This document shows positions 21,773 to 32,978 of a stretch of DNA of 64,000 bases, piece by piece (position 1 is the stretch's first letter; the number at the start of each line of letters is the position of its first letter). Position numbers and translations under genes: made by a program. The stretch is from positions 992,001-1,056,000 of the forward strand of contig JAESUZ010002383.1 in NCBI GenBank assembly GCA_017311185.1. Direction: 5' to 3'. The DNA is from Proteles cristata cristata. Its lineage: Eukaryota > Chordata > Mammalia > Carnivora > Hyaenidae. The notes under the pieces were generated by a model. It ran no database searches and had not been told where the DNA came from. It was given only the letters and a program-made list of their open reading frames with translations.

Positions 21773-24457
21773 CTGTAAAACAAAATCAAACAGAAAATCA
21801 CTAGATGCGTTCAAGTATTTCCACCCAAATATTCAGTTATTTTTATAGACATTTACTCTACCAATTAAAAGCATTTCTCTGAAATTACTAGTACCTTTCA
21901 TAGTTGTCAGCTGGAAGGAGAAAAGTACAATTCTTACAGACCTCTTCCAGTTTGTTTTATAATTTTCAGATTAAAAAGCCACTTAATTCTTGCAACACAT
22001 AAAGTGGCGGCTGGATCTGATAGCTAAACATCAAGTTAGTATCTGCTACGTTACTATATTCAGATATACTTGCTGCTGAGAAAGCATCTTAACTTGTAAC
22101 AAGAAGATACTAATGCTTATGATTTACTTCTGCAAATGATAATACAATACTTTGTAAAAACAAAACATTCAAAACTACCTAAATATCTACCAGTAAAAAC
22201 TAATTATGCAATCATAAAAAAGGTACAGAAAGTATGTCAAATGCTACCTCTTTTGTAAAAAAAGAAGAGGTAAATAAACAAAAATGTAAAAAAGGGGGGG
22301 TGGGGGAATTGTGTTTTCTTAATTTGGTTACTCCAGGGAAGGAAACTGGGTGGTGAGGGACAGGGATAGAAGAAACTTTACATTATGATACAAGGAAGAG
22401 ATACTGATCAATGCAGATGAATAATACCGAGAATCAAATTAATGTTTCTAATTTATACTCATTTTCTGAACATAAAGCATGATTATCACAAAAACATTTG
22501 AAAATATAATAAAAAGGATAAAGAAAGCTACCTTCATAAAGAAATGCACGCTAAAGTGTTACTAGAACATTAGATAATTTCATTATTATTGTACAATAAA
22601 TAAAATATACCATTCATAATTTAAGACACATTAGATTCTATTAGCAGGCAGTCTCTAATGAAACAAAAATCAACCATCACTATACACAGGCATCCTTGCA
22701 TCTGCTTTTAGAAATTTGTTTAAAAATTTTTTTTGAGGGGGGAGAGGTAGGGGGTGATGGGCATGGAGGAAGGCACTTGTGTGGATGAGCACTGGTTGTT
22801 CTATGGAAACCAACTTGACAATAAACTATTAAAAAATTTTTTTTGTTTTTAAAAGTACTAGATATATCAGTCTGTTTATAACCTCAAGAATTTTGATATT
22901 CTCATTTCTTCCACATTTCTAATATCCCTACTTTCTCCTACAATTACTGGTGGTGCTACTGGAAGATAACGGACAACATAAATAACAGAATATATGTTAA
23001 AATGGTAAGATTCTTTTTTTAAAAATATTATAGTTCGATAAATATATAGTTGAATAATTGCAACTGTGAGGCAAACCACTATGATTACAACACTTTTAAT
23101 ATTGAAAAAATTTAGTAAAAAAATTACAAACTTACAAGTAAATTTCTAAATATTTTAATCTTGGCAGTAATTTTCAAACATCATTTATTCTAACATTATC
23201 AATATCAAAAGAAAAGGAATACCACTTTGTAGCTGCTAACGAATTAATGTTTCTAGGCACTGATCATTGATGCCTGCTGCTACCATCACTAAGTGAGACA
23301 ACAGGTCATTATGTGCCTTCATGATGGAAGAATGAAAGCCATAATACCACTTATGAAGTAGTTTTGATAGGAAAAAAAAAACTAGCTTGAATCCAATTGC
23401 TGATTTAAAGGAAACAGACAACAGAGGAATGAACTAGATGAGACTAACAGGGACGCAGTCAACAAAATCTATATGGCAGGAAACTGAAGAATGAAAGACC
23501 TAATTTCTCCAAAAAATAAATTGCAAAGAAAAAACCAGAAAGAAAAAGGGTGAGGGGGAAACCTATGGACTAAAAGAGACTTGAGAAAGATCAACATATC
23601 ACAATATGGATCCCACTCCTGATGGATCCTAAGCCAAACAAACTATAAGAATTAAGAATACAACTATGGCAGACAGGAGACCACTGAAAATGTGAGAAAC
23701 AGCTGGATATTTGCTATTAAGAAACTATTACTAATTTGTTTTTGAAGTATTACAGTTATGTTAAAATATTTAGCTTTTCACATATTAAATTTGTGTTAAC
23801 ATCAAAAACTTATTTTTTAGAGACATTAAAATATAGATTAAGTGACGACTGAGATTTGCTTCAAAATTATAGGGGATGAGTGGAAATGAGTGGGTGTGCA
23901 AATAAAACAAGACCAACTAGAAGTTAATCACCAAGGTAGCTGACAAGTATATGGGAATTCACTGCACTATTCACTTACTTTTGTATGTCTGAAATTTTCT
24001 ACAATAAAAAAAATACATTTTTAAAGGCAGGAGATGGAATGGATAAACAAATAAAAAGACCTGTGGATATTAGGTACTGTGAGAGACCTAAAAAGTACTT
24101 ATTACTATTGAATTAAACAGCTTCACTCCCAAAAATAGGACCCAAAACAATGGTCAATCATTCAGAGATAATCAGTATATAATTTACAGTTACTTCCATG
24201 GTCTTACAAGCTGAGAACCACAATTCTTTTGCATTCCTGGTGCACATCACATAGCTGCTTGGTAAACCAGGAGAACTTCAAAGTTCTCAAAAGTTTTTCA
24301 GCAAGATACTATGATGTATTTGGAAACTGGTAGTCAGAATTTAAGTTGCCAATATGCCTTAGAGAAATATCAACATTCTTATAGTCTAAGAGTAACACCA
24401 TAAATCATAACAAAAGACAATAGTTATAATGCTTAAAAAATTAACACATAAGCAAAC
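21773..24457. other. UBXN4 intron between exons 2 and 3
   Basis: SINE-free for 2.7 kb, unusual here. It holds one L1 tip (22,735-22,832) and an old repeat tail ending near 24,015; the rest is AT-rich with no recognised feature. Confidence 0.5.
22735..22832 (+). mobile_element. L1 3'-tip fragment
   Basis: The G-rich tract, ATGGGCATGGAGGAAGGC, GATGAGCACTGGTTG and CAATAAACTATT mark the extreme 3' end of a felid-type L1. Similar A/T runs flank it on both sides, so the duplication is uncertain. Confidence 0.8.
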
Positions 24458-24560
24458 CTTTTGGTATCGATTTTAATAGCGACAAAACTGTCCGAAGATG
24501 CTTCTGTCACTTTCTCATCTTCCCAGCTTGCAGCCATCTGTGTTGACTGCTCATCATCAC
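24458..24560 (-). CDS. UBXN4: UBXN4 coding exon 2
   Basis: Acceptor TTACAG precedes GTGATGATGAGC. The exon encodes residues 28-62, reading GDDEQSTQMAASWEDEKVTE and then ASSDSFVAIKIDTK, and ends AAAAG with donor GTTTGC. Its length of 103 nt (2 + 33 codons + 2) fits the phase left by exon 1 and the phase needed by the 29-nt exon 3. This is part of the N-terminal thioredoxin-like region. Confidence 0.95.
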
Positions 24561-24785
24561 CTGTAACACATTTCAAGGATACTTACAAGGCCAATATCTG
24601 CTGATTCTTTTCCTTCAGAATATGGAATTTCAAATAAAATATAATTCCACAAATACTATTTTCTACCAAATTTGAAAACTACAATTTTCCCATAAAATGA
24701 AAAGCATGACTATGGATGGCAATATTAACATAAAAGTAATAAAAAACAGCTCAGGCTGCTAAGAAAAACAATAAAGACATAATGA

Positions 24786-24985
24786 GGACACCTGGGGGGC
24801 TCAGCCGGTTTAACATCCGACTTTGGCTCAGGTCATGATCTCACTGTTTCTGAGTTCGAGCCCCACGTCAGGCTCAGCGCCTGGAGCCTTCTTCAGATTC
24901 TGTCTCCCTGTCTCTCTGACCCTGCCCCACTCATGCTGTTTCTCTCTCTCTCAAAAATAAATAAACATTTAAAAAATTAAATAAA
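24786..24985 (+). repeat. CAN-SINE
   Basis: Forward, GGACACCTGGGGGGCTCAGC ... CTCAAAAATAAATAAACATT. Lies about 225 bp upstream (gene sense) of UBXN4 exon 2. Confidence 0.9.
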
Positions 24986-25134
24986 AAAGACACAATGAAA
25001 AAGAATGACACTATCTAGATTTACAAAGTACTATTTTCTAAAAGAAGACATTCAAATTATGATGCAAACAGCATCACAATAATTGGAAGTCACAGTAGAA
25101 ATGTACAGGGGCTATTCTGGCTTTTGTACATGTG

Positions 25135-25343
25135 ATTTTTTAAGAGACACAGTGTATATGTGTGGGTAAGGGGCAGGGAAGGTGCAGAAGGAAGGGGAGG
25201 GAGAAAGAGAATGAATCTTAAGTGAGATTCACACTCAGCATGGGGCCTTACACAGGGCTCTTGATCCCATACCCCTGGGATCATGACCTGAGCCAAAATC
25301 AAGAGTTAAGATGCTTTAACCAAATAAGCCACTCAGGTGTCCC
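25135..25343 (-). repeat. CAN-SINE
   Basis: Reversed copy. Duplication TGTACATGTG at 25,125-25,134 and 25,344-25,353. Confidence 0.88.
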
Positions 25344-26205
25344 TGTACATGTGGTTTTAGAAAATAAAAGGACAAAATTCTTTCTTCATGTAGACTTTTC
25401 TGTCAAGCTCAAGGTCCCCCAACATTACTCTCCAAATTTCTCTAAGGTAGATAGACGCAGGTGCAATTCTGTATGCATTTTGGGACTTGCCTTTTATTTT
25501 AGGTATTGTAATTATAAATGTTATGCTGACCCAAAACAAATCTACAGAATTCAGCACAGTGGCTACGTGGGTGGAGGTGCTACTGATTGGGAAATAACAT
25601 GAAGGAGCCTTCTGAGGGTGCTGGAAATATATCTTATCGGAATGAGAGTTACAAGTGTGTTAGTATTTAAAAATGCACTGACAAAATGTTTGATAAGTTA
25701 TACCTGTCAAGAGATTGTGTCCATTTTAGACCTGTACTATCTAGATTTTGACATAACCACTTAGTAGTGGGCAGAGGAAAACTTACCTAAGTCAGATGAA
25801 ATCTTTCTGAGATTAAGCAAAGTGTTTTCTCAAGCACTTTGAGGTAAACAACCTCTGCCAATTTACAGATTTAAAAAGTTCTCTGGCCACATTTTTTTTT
25901 GTTTTACAAAAATGAGATAATTCTCTATTCTTCTATAAACTATTTTCTTCCCATGTGCAGCCTTTCCCCAATTTAATCCACCCTCTGCATTCCTCACCTC
26001 AAGTTATCTCTTTAAAGTAACTCCATCCCTTCAGTTTTTAGGCCAAAACTTTACTTAACCTTGACTTCAGGTGACTCTATCTCCAAAATATATCCAGAAC
26101 GTAACTATTTCTTACCACTTTCACTGCTACCACCCTGATTCAAGCTATACATATCACCTAGATGATTACAACAGCCTCCTAACTGATCTGCCTGTTCAAT
26201 CTCTT

Positions 26206-27042
26206 TTTTTTTTTTTCCACCCAAATCAATACAACTTTTACTGCACAAATCAGTGAAATATCACAAATAAGTGAAAAAATCATCTGGTATCTTTCTATTT
26301 CTGAAGTTGGATAACTAGATCTTATTCATCAGTTTGTTGAACTGTTCCTTTTTCAGAAATGTAGATACCCTCCAAAAAACTTTCCAATTTCCTTGTTTTG
26401 TAACTGTTGTGGCTTGCTGAATCAAAGCAGCTGAGTTTGATACAAGTTCAATGTCATTTCCACTAACTCTTCTTTCTGGACTTGAGATACTGAACAAGCA
26501 ATGCCCAGCCTCAATGAAACCCTACAGACATATTTTTCACCAAAGAAATCCCAGATTTCCAGAGGAAAACCATTCTCTTGAAAAATGACATTGATGGAGA
26601 AGTGAGTGTACACAGAACTCGTAACGCAAGCCCTGTGTAGCCTCCTTCATCATGTTCTTTTGGTTTTGTTGTTGTTGTTGTTGTTGTTTCTTTTTTAAAG
26701 TAATCTCTATGCCCAACATGGGGTCTGAACTCATGACCCCAGGTCAACAGTCACATGCTCTACCGCCTGAGGCAGCCAGGTACCACCCTGCTCCCCACCA
26801 TGTTCTATAAATGACTACAGATAGTGCAAATGGTAGCCAGTTCTTTTCTATTTCCCCACCATTTGTCAACTCGGACCCTCTTCTTTTTCTTTCCAAAGAG
26901 ACGGAGTTCTACACTAATGTGACAGAAGTCCTTTCGCAGGGTTCCTCTGGGGCCTTTCACAATAACTGTGCATCCTTTCAGAGGAGATGTCAACATTTTC
27001 TGGAATTTCGACAGTCTGCTGACTGCAGTAGATGTGTCAAAG
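26206..27042 (-). pseudogene. RPL9: RPL9 processed pseudogene, split by a SINE
   Basis: Minus-strand pieces match ribosomal protein L9 (uL6) without introns: [28 protein letters not shown], a middle piece with INVIFQENG and [12 protein letters not shown], and [20 protein letters not shown]. The order is correct but frames shift between pieces, and the start codon region is mutated. A T-run at 26,206-26,217 is the poly(A) tail in reverse. Near-matching direct repeats (CTGTTCAATCTCTT 26,192-26,205; CTGCTCAGTCTCTT 27,043-27,056) are the target duplication, 12 of 14 identical. A minus-strand SINE (26,659-26,795) later entered it. It is non-functional and lies in UBXN4 intron 1 in the same orientation as the gene. 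Confidence 0.9.
26659..26795 (-). repeat. Short-type CAN-SINE in the RPL9 pseudogene
   Basis: Reversed short SINE with a (GTT)n-rich tail at 26,666-26,689 and reversed head ending CAGCCAGGTACC. Flanks CATCATGTTCT (26,648-26,658) / CACCATGTTCT (26,796-26,806). Confidence 0.86.
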
Positions 27043-27389
27043 CTGCTCAGTCTCTTAACACAGAAACTTTTGTTAAAAATTTCATATCACATCAATCCTC
27101 TGCTCAAAATCCTATAATGGCTCCTACTTTCCCTCCAAGTAAAAAAAGTCCCTGCAAATGGCCTCTTGCCTCGTTACCTACGTGACCTCATTTGTCTTCA
27201 CTTTCTTCCTATCCTGCTAATATGAAAAACATTCTCACTTTAAGGTTTTTGTACTAGTTGTTCCCTCTGCCAGGATATTTACTTCCCTCAGATATTTACA
27301 TGGTTAACGCTCAACCCTCTTTTGTCTTTGTTCAAATATCATCTTCTCAATAAAGCCTTCCCTACTCATACTTTAAAATAATAGCCTTG

Positions 27390-27570
27390 GGGCATCTGGA
27401 TGGCTCAGCTGATTAAGTGTCCAACTCTTGATATGGCTCAGGTCATGACCTCTCAGTCATGAGATGAAGGCCCACATCCGGTCCTGCACTGAATGTGAAG
27501 CCTGCTTGGGATATTCCTTTTCTTCTCTCTCTGTCTCTCTCTCTCTCTCGACTCATACTCTCACAAAAAT
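27390..27570 (+). repeat. CAN-SINE, stack member 1
   Basis: Forward, GGGGCATCTGGATGGCTCAG, CT-rich end and short tail. Confidence 0.88.
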
Positions 27571-27573
27571 GTG

Positions 27574-27785
27574 AGCACTTGGGTGGTTCAGTTGGTTAAG
27601 TGTCCGACTTCGGCTCAGATCATGATCTCATGGTCTGTGGGTTCAAGCCCTTCATTGGACCCTGTGCTGACAGCTTGGAGCCTACTTCAGATTCTGTGTC
27701 TCCCTCTCTCTGAGCCTGCCCTGCTTGAGCTCCGTCTCTCTCCCTCAAAAATAAATAAACGTTAAAAAAAATAATAATAATAAAA
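27574..27785 (+). repeat. CAN-SINE, stack member 2
   Basis: Forward, GAGCACTTGGGTGGTTCAGT ... AAATAAATAAACGTTAAAAA, ending in (AAT)n. Confidence 0.88.
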
Positions 27786-27808
27786 AAGAATAAAATGGCA
27801 GCTTTTAG

Positions 27809-27921
27809 GAGTACCTGGCTGGCTTAGCTGGTGGAGTACGTGACTCTTCTTGATTTCATGGTCATTAGTTCAAGCCCCAAAATGGGCATAGAGCCTACTT
27901 TAAAAAAAAAAAAAAAAAAAA
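27809..27921 (+). repeat. Short-type CAN-SINE, stack member 3
   Basis: Forward, GAGTACCTGGCTGGCTTAGC with A20 tail. Confidence 0.87.
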
Positions 27922-27941
27922 GGATAGTCCTAGCCCATAAA

Positions 27942-28035
27942 GGCTCCTGGCTGGCTCAGTCAATAGAGCATACAACTCTTGATCTTAGGATCATGAGTTC
28001 AAGCCCCACAATGGGCCTAGAGTTTACTTAACAAT
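27942..28035 (+). repeat. Short-type CAN-SINE, stack member 4
   Basis: Forward, GGCTCCTGGCTGGCTCAGTC ... GGGCCTAGAGTTTACTTAAC. Its tail has grown into the (AAAAT)n array that follows. Confidence 0.87.
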
Positions 28036-28106
28036 AAAAATAAATAAAATAAAATAAAATAAAATAAAATAAAATAAAATAAAATAAAATAAAATAAAAT
28101 AAAATG
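28036..28106 (+). repeat. (AAAAT)n microsatellite
   Basis: About a dozen tandem AAAAT units that come from the SINE tail before them. Likely length-variable. Confidence 0.95.
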
Positions 28107-28734
28107 ACAGCCTTACAGACATTCCTAAAGCTCCCTAATTTCCTTGTTTCTTTTCCCCTGTAATCCTTATCACCTTCTAATAAACTATGTGTTTTACTTA
28201 CTATGTTTACTGTCTTTCCCTCAACTAGAATGCAGGCTCCAAGAGGGCAAGGATTCTTTTCCTTTTATTTACTAACATAATTCAAATGCCTACAATACAA
28301 CTTGGCATATGTTAAGTTCTTGGGATATAGCAGCCCCTCAGTAAGTACTTTGTGGAATGAACAGCTAAATTTCTGGTACAGGAAGTATTTTGGTATAATA
28401 ATTGACTAATGCTGCACATCTGAGTATAATCTATGCGAAATGGGATCCAGAAATAGGAGTTATGAGAAATCTGGCCATGGAAAAGTAAACAGGGATTAAA
28501 ATGCATCTACAAACTAGGACCAAAAAGAATGCCATTAACAGTTTTCCAGATGTTGAGGAAGCAAATTGGGAAAATTATTTGCAGTGACACAGTTCTGAGC
28601 ACATCTTCAAACACAATAGGGTAAGGAAATGTAAAATTCCAAGCAAATGACAAAATTATCAACCTAGAAAACAGCTATATGGCAACATTCTTACTACAAA
28701 CCTGTCTTAGAGAAGGCTGTGAGACATGGGAGAT

Positions 28735-29560
28735 CCTTTTCATTCATTCTTTGTTTCATATGTTCACTATTTTATTCCACACTTACTGTCCTAGGCTTTG
28801 GACTATAATCTAAGTATGAAACAAATGAAACATTGTCTCCCCTCAACGGAGCTTAAAAATCTAACAGTATAAAAAATGTACTTGTTGGCACTCCTGGATG
28901 GCTGAGTCAGTTAAGTATGCCACTCTTGGTTTCGATTCAGGTCATGATCTCACAGTTTTCGTGAGTTTGAGCCTTGCATCAGGTTCTGTGCCGACAGTGT
29001 GGAGCCTGCTTGGGATTCTGTTTCCCTCTCTCTCTACCCTTCCCCACTCATTCTGTTTCTGTCTCTCTCAAAATAAACTTTAAAAAATTTTTTTAAAATG
29101 TGCTTCTTTAGTAAACAATTGTAATTACAGTAATAAATACTGAGAAAAAAAGAACAGATCTAGGGGAAAAAATAGTAAGACCCTTTTAGATTGGTGAGCG
29201 AAGCCTTCTCTGGGGCAACATTTAAACTAAGACCTAAAGGATGAAAAAACTAAGCCATACAAAGAGCCAGAAGAGTTCACTAAGCAGGATTTTATATGTA
29301 GGAAAAGGCCTGTGCGACTGAGAATGTCATGAACAAAAGGGAAAGCCAGACAAGAGGAGACTAAAGCACTGAGAGTCAAAGGTGACTCCCACAATTAGGG
29401 TTTATCCACCTGGATGTAAAAGTGGTGTCATTTACTAAAATGTAGAACACTGTGGGGGAGAAAAGCAGGTTCAGGCAGTAAATACACTTTTAAGCCTAAG
29501 AATCCTGTGAGGCATCTAAGTGGGGATATCAAGTGCATAGCTACAAGTATGGATCTGCTG
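28735..29560 (-). mobile_element. Old L2 fragment, minus strand
   Basis: The plus strand shows reversed L2 3' sequence: GAAACATTGTCTCCCCTCAA, then AGCCTTCTCTGGGGCAACAT and AAGTGGGGATATCAAGTGCA. A SINE at 28,888-29,094 interrupts it. Confidence 0.65.
28888..29094 (+). repeat. CAN-SINE
   Basis: Forward, GGCACTCCTGGATGGCTGAG ... TCAAAATAAACTTTAAAAAA. Inserted in L2. Flanks AAAAATGTACTT / AAAATGTGCTT. Confidence 0.88.
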
Positions 29561-29904
29561 GCTACTTCTGAGGTTGGTACTTTTCACTATGTTGTACCAT
29601 GTAGGTAGGGTCCAAATATCACACCCCACTAGCAACATCTGTCCATAATTCAACCTAGTGGGAACAACTGCTGCTTAACCAACAGAGATGTAGGGATGAA
29701 TGGAATTACTTAACTCACTGAGACCTATATTAACTCCAGGGAGCAAGATTATTAATTGCCAACTTCAGTATCTTTAGTTTCTTATTAATCAGTATATAAA
29801 CCATGCTCTGGAGTTAGATCGGCCTAAAATATTAGTAGAAAACGCTGTGTCCATGGTAGTATTCAGCAGTATCCAAAATAAAGGCACTTCAAAAGAACAA
29901 TACA

Positions 29905-30013
29905 GGGGTGCCTGGCTGGCTCAGTTGGTAGAGCATGGAGCTCTTGATCTTGGGGCTGTGAGTTTGAGCCCCACACTGGGTGCAGAGATTACTAAAAATA
30001 AAAAATTAAAAAA
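29905..30013 (+). repeat. Short-type CAN-SINE
   Basis: Forward, GGGGTGCCTGGCTGGCTCAG ... CTGGGTGCAGAGATTAC. Directly followed by a young SINE. Confidence 0.88.
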
Positions 30014-30028
30014 AAATACAATCTCAGA

Positions 30029-30233
30029 GGGGCGCCTGGGTGGCTTAGTCGGTTAAGCATCCGACTTTCGCTTAGGTCATGATCTCACGGTTCGTGGGTT
30101 CGAGCCCCGCGTCGGGCTCTGTGCTGACTGCCAGCTCAGAGCCTGGAGCCTGTTTCAGTCTGTGACTCCCTCTTTCTGACCCTCCCCTGCTCATGCTGTC
30201 TCTCTTTCTTTCCTAGAAATAAATAAAACATTA
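30029..30233 (+). repeat. SINEC_Fc, young
   Basis: Near-consensus. Duplication AAATACAATCTCAGAG (ending about 30,029) repeated at 30,241-30,256. Confidence 0.94.
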
Positions 30234-30249
30234 AAAAAAAAAATACAAT

Positions 30250-31340
30250 CTCAGAGTTGCAGACCTTAGTACAGCCAGGAATTCCAACCCAGAAAACATC
30301 AACTAGTCAAAATCTAAAAGCTTTTGTGCTCTATTTTAATAAAAAAGGCAGTAAATAGTGTCTGTCATGAAAATTTTAGCCCACCCACAACTCTAGTCTG
30401 TGAACTGAGACTGCTTCAGGATCCTTGTCAGAATATTCTACCTTCCCTAGGAATAGAATCAAAATCTTTTTCAGTTTTATGACTTTCAATTTGCATAGTC
30501 ATAATACTTTGAAAATACTTGCTCTTGTCTGAACTAGTAGTAATCTCTCCAGTCTCCATCCCATAATTTTCTTTAATTCATCCATGAAAATTTCTCTAAA
30601 TATCAACAACCCGCCTAAAGTGCTTCCTACTTAAAGGGTTCCAGGAACTGAAATATACCCTTAAGACCACTTCTTCCAGCCATAAAGATATCTTTTTAGT
30701 TTTCTACTGAGTTCATTTACTGCTGTTGAAGTCTCCCATTTAAGAAAATCATGGGCTCTGGCTATATCCTTCAATGTTATGAACAAAGCTCTAGGCAACA
30801 TGTTAAGTGTTGGAGATTCATGACCCCTGTCTCCGTATTCCTGGAGTGAAACTAATTCTACCTTGTGTTGGAGATTAACTTTCTAAAACTCTAGAAAGGG
30901 CAACAGTATTCTGAACAAGTCAAGGGGCAACCTCCTTTGACAGGCTAACGGTCTTACGCACACATTCAACATTCATCAGAGTCGCTGATATCCTAAAAGG
31001 ATATAATACATGCTCATCAGTCAAAAGTTAATTGAAGAATGTATATTTACACACAAAGCTCTAAAGATCTTTAACTTTATTTTACTACTGTGATAATTAA
31101 CACTACTGTTCCCATATGTTTGTTAGTTATATCTAGCATTTATTTCAAATTAACTGATTAGCCCAAAAGTGCCTCCTAGGAACATTTAGACATCTTCAAT
31201 TGTGTTTTTTGTTTTTAAACAATGACTTGTTTTTTTGTTTTTAAACAATGACTACCATGATCCTAGGTTTCCTAGCCAATTTCAATAATACATGAAGTGT
31301 ACTGTTGCTCAGTTTTTCTCAAGAAATAAAAAAATATTTT
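30250..31340. other. UBXN4 intron 1, mostly unique
   Basis: No repeat recognised except the 25-bp tandem duplication at 31,203-31,253. No exon-like frame. Confidence 0.45.
31203..31253 (+). repeat. Short tandem duplication
   Basis: Two copies of a 25-bp unit containing GTTTTTAAACAATGACT, one after the other. Confidence 0.85.
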
Positions 31341-31510
31341 GGGGCGCCCAGATGGCTCAGTCGGTTAAGTGACCAACTGCAGCTCAGGTCATGATCCCAC
31401 GGTCTTGGAGTCAGAGCCCACTTAGGATTCTGTGTAGGATTCTCTGTCCGCCCCACCTCCCCCATCCTCCCCTGCTCCCTCTCTCAAAATAAAGTAATAA
31501 AATTTAAAAA
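31341..31510 (+). repeat. CAN-SINE, diverged
   Basis: Forward, GGGGCGCCCAGATGGCTCAG, with an internal deletion (the CGACTC part is lost) and tail CTCAAAATAAAGTAAT. Confidence 0.86.
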
Positions 31511-31559
31511 AACAAGACTTTTTTTGAAGCTGCTAAAAAATGTGTCAGGACAAGATAGA

Positions 31560-31638
31560 AATACTTTTTGTGATCCTGCTACATGTCACTTAACCACTGT
31601 GGACATAAATTTCCTCATCTACAAAATAGGTATAACAA
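31560..31638 (+). repeat. MIR, 5' part (split by L1)
   Basis: TTAACCACTGTGGACATAAA and TTTCCTCATCTACAAAATAG are MIR core sequence. The rest of the MIR resumes at 32,416 after the young L1. Confidence 0.6.
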
Positions 31639-32415
31639 CTGAGATACCACCTCAAACCAGTCAGAGCGGCTAAAATGAGCAAATCAGAGGACTCTAGATG
31701 CTGGCGAGGATGTGGAGAAACGGGCACCCTGCTACACTGTTGGTGGGAATGCAAACTGGTGCAGCCCCTCTGGAAAACAGTGTGGAGGTTCCTCAGGAAA
31801 CTAACAATAGAACTCCCCTATGACCCAGCAATAGCACTGCTGGGAATTTACCCAAGGGATACAGGAGTGCTGATGCATAGGGGCACATGTACCCCGATGT
31901 TCATAGCAGCACTCTCCACAATAGTCAAAAACCTGGAAAGAGCCTAAGTGTCCATCAACGGAGGGACGAATGGATCAAGAAGATATGGTTTATCTATACA
32001 ATGTAATACTACATGGCAATGAGAAAGAATGAAATCTGGCCATGTGTAGCAACATGGATGGACCTTGAGGGTGTTATACTGAGCGAAATAAGTCAGGCAG
32101 AGAAGGACAGATACCATATGTTTGCACGTATAGAAGGATTGGGAGGAACTTAACTAAGGACCGTGCGGGAGAAGTACGAGAAAAATAGTGGGGGAGAGGG
32201 AGGGAGGCAAACCATGAGAGACTCTTGAAGCTGAGAAAAAACTGAGGGCAGATGTGGTGGGGGGAGGGGGCTGATGGGCATGGAGGAGGGCCCTTGTGTG
32301 GATGAGCACTGGGTGTTATATGGAAACCAACATGACAATAAACTATTTAAAATAAAAAAAATAAAAAAGAAAATGCTATCAATAGAATTTCATTTTAAAA
32401 GTAAAAAAAAAAAAT
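31639..32415 (+). mobile_element. Young 5'-truncated felid L1 with short 3' extension
   Basis: The last part of ORF2 stays open at 31,675-31,947 ([20 protein letters not shown], then [12 protein letters not shown]), followed by the 3'UTR and AATAAACTATT near 32,340. After a first A-rich tail (32,348-32,370), about 35 bp of other sequence and a second A-run precede the target duplication. The duplications are AAAATAGGTATAACAA at 31,623-31,638 and AAAATGGGTATAACAA at 32,416-32,431 (15 of 16). The insertion split an older MIR. Confidence 0.9.
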
Positions 32416-32536
32416 AAAATGGGTATAACAAAACCCTATCCTACTTAACAGAAAAATCAACTGAGTTTTTACGTGAAAAACACAACTTAAATGTCATAAA
32501 ACTATTAATGTACTCTTTTTTTTTTAAAGTTTAGTT

Positions 32537-32731
32537 AGGGGCACCTGCGGGGCTCAGTTGGTTAAGTGTCCGGCTTCAGCTCAGGTCATGATCTCATGGT
32601 TCATGGGTTCGGCGGCGACAGCTCAGAGCCCAGAGCCTGCTTCAGATTCTGTATCTCCCTTTCTCTCTGCACTCCCCCAACTCATGCTCTCTCTCCTTCA
32701 AAAATAAACATTTAAACAAATAAAATAAAAA
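32537..32731 (+). repeat. CAN-SINE, inserted in a SINE tail
   Basis: Forward, GGGGCACCTGCGGGGCTCAG ... TCAAAAATAAACATTTAAAC. It entered the T-rich (reversed A) tail of the next, minus-strand SINE. Confidence 0.88.
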
Positions 32732-32959
32732 GGTTATTTATTTTGAGAGAGAGCGAGAGCGCACGAGCATGAGCAGGGAAGGAGCAGAGAGGGAGGGAGG
32801 GAGAGGGGACGGGAGAGGAGAGGGGAGAGAGAGAGAGAGACAGTCCCGAGCTGTCAGTGCAGACCCTGACTTGGGGCTGGATCCCACCAACCGTGAGATC
32901 ACCACCTGAGCCCAAATCAAGAGTCCGAGGCTTAAGTGACTGGCCACCCAGGGGCCCCA
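32732..32959 (-). repeat. CAN-SINE, inverted partner
   Basis: Reversed copy with GAGAGAGAGCGAGAGC body, head ending CCACCCAGGGGCCCC. The pair is flanked by AAACTATTAATGTACTCTT (32,498-32,516) and AAACTATTACTGTACTCTT (32,960-32,978). Confidence 0.9.
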
Positions 32960-32978
32960 AAACTATTACTGTACTCTT

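Larger units (their letters stand above)
26010..28385 (+). mobile_element. Old L2 element, heavily interrupted
   Basis: L2 text on the plus strand: ACAACAGCCTCCTAACTGAT at 26.17 kb, CCTCTGCTCAAAATCCTATA at 27.1 kb, CTTCTCAATAAAGCCTTCCC at 27.35 kb, and the 3' end AGAATGCAGGCTCCAAGAGG at 28.23 kb. It is split by the RPL9 retrocopy (26,206-27,042) and by four stacked SINEs (27,390-28,105). Confidence 0.75.

Noticed and set aside
26811..27185. 124-codon plus-strand frame
   Set aside because: Antisense to the RPL9 processed pseudogene and L2; a shadow frame.
28036..28106. Regular short repeats resembling an array
   Set aside because: AAAAT microsatellite from a SINE tail; no spacers, so not a CRISPR array.
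31675..31947. 90-codon frame with Cys/Trp-rich motif
   Set aside because: It is the ORF2 C-terminus of a 5'-truncated L1, not a host gene.
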